Part shown: piece after piece, positions 63,771-64,000 of the stretch
How positions within the stretch are numbered: the stretch's first letter is position 1
Layout of the letters: each line of letters opens with the position of its first letter
From: Xenophilus arseniciresistens
GTDB taxonomy: Bacteria; Pseudomonadota; Gammaproteobacteria; Burkholderiales; Burkholderiaceae_C
Direction of reading: 5' to 3'
NCBI RefSeq assembly: GCF_028023875.1
Contig: NZ_JAQIPB010000001.1
Span: forward strand, 558,001-622,000
Length of the DNA: 64,000 nucleotides
The notes under the pieces: model-generated
The model's input: the letters and a program-made list of their open reading frames with translations, nothing else
What the model was told of the DNA's origin: nothing
Databases searched by the model: none
Made by a program: the position numbers and the translations under genes

Positions 63771-64000
63771 TGTCCGTGGGCGCCACCAACCCCTTCAGCC
63801 AGGGCCTGGCGGCCGATGCGCGTTCGCTCAACGCGCTGAAGTTCTCGGCCGGCAGCAACGACCCCAAGGCGGTCAAGGAAGCGGCCAGGCAGTTCGAATC
63901 GCTGTTCATGCGCGAGCTGATCAAGAGCATGCGCGAGGCAACGATGAAGTCGGGCCTGATGGACAGCGAAGGCGAGAAGCTGGGCACCGACCTGCTGGAC
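63770..64000 (+). CDS. flgJ: Flagellar rod assembly protein FlgJ (partial)
   Basis: Only the first 77 codons are in the window; the gene continues past the end. The N-terminal rod-binding domain is present: DPKAVKEAARQFESLFMRELIKSMREATMKSGLMDSEGEKL. The peptidoglycan hydrolase domain expected in the C-terminal half cannot be checked. It starts at the base where flgI ends. Confidence 0.94.
   Translation, partial: MSVGATNPFSQGLAADARSLNALKFSAGSNDPKAVKEAARQFESLFMRELIKSMREATMKSGLMDSEGEKLGTDLLD

Overview
The window is high-GC DNA (visibly about 65-70% G+C over most of its length). It looks like a chromosomal segment of a betaproteobacterium of the order Burkholderiales, most likely family Comamonadaceae (Acidovorax/Delftia/Comamonas-like). 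Three things point there: the FlhDC-type flagellar regulon, the glyA-nrdR-type IV minor pilin-ribD neighbourhood, and the Burkholderiales-style pobA/pobR and OpgC-type genes. The genus cannot be fixed from sequence reading alone. I saw no tRNA, rRNA, insertion sequence, prophage or CRISPR array.

Region 1 (1-3.1 kb) carries a membrane-anchored lytic transglycosylase, then glyA preceded by a clear ZTP (pfl) riboswitch with a terminator-like expression platform, then nrdR. Region 2 (3.1-10.6 kb) is a type IV pilus minor pilin operon: a 77-codon truncated prepilin, fimT, pilV, pilW, pilX, a pilE-like pilin and pilY1. Several of its genes are coupled through ATGA overlaps, and its base composition is lower than that of its surroundings, with a sharp dip inside pilY1.

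Region 3 (10.6-31.2 kb) is mixed metabolism and envelope. It holds ribD, an exported SGNH hydrolase, a convergent OpgC-like membrane protein, a giant thioester-containing alpha-2-macroglobulin (2014 aa), and a small lipoprotein with calcium-motif-like repeats. A Fur-box-preceded TonB siderophore receptor and penicillin-binding protein 1C follow. Next come a divergent pobR(IclR)/pobA pair with a repeated operator-like sequence between them, a hypothetical gene, a leaderless peptidoglycan-binding/cysteine-amidase-like protein, a fasciclin protein, a DUF2789-like protein and an LprI-type lysozyme inhibitor. An orphan LuxR-type response regulator, in which the phospho-acceptor Asp is Glu, closes the region against the flagellar locus.

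Region 4 (31.9-64 kb) is a nearly complete flagellar locus. Its blocks are fliR-Q-P-O-N-M-L-K-J-I-H-G-F (minus strand), fliE (divergent), fliT-S-D-C (minus), flhD-C and motA-B (plus), flhB-A-F-fliA (plus), flgN-M-A (minus), and flgB-C-D-E-F-G-H-I-J (plus, flgJ cut by the window end). Putative sigma-28 promoters precede flgM (very good match), fliS (good) and fliC (moderate), consistent with class III control by FliA/FlgM. FlhDC sits at the top of this hierarchy. No chemotaxis (che) genes and no flhG are present between motB and fliA. Intrinsic terminators separate several blocks.

I found no convincing wholly new multi-gene system. The observations most worth checking are the Glu54 response regulator, the leaderless peptidoglycan-binding hydrolase, the composition island in pilY1, the pobR-pobA operator repeats, the alpha-2-macroglobulin/PbpC pair split by an iron-regulated receptor, and the FlhDC plus FlhF without FlhG arrangement.
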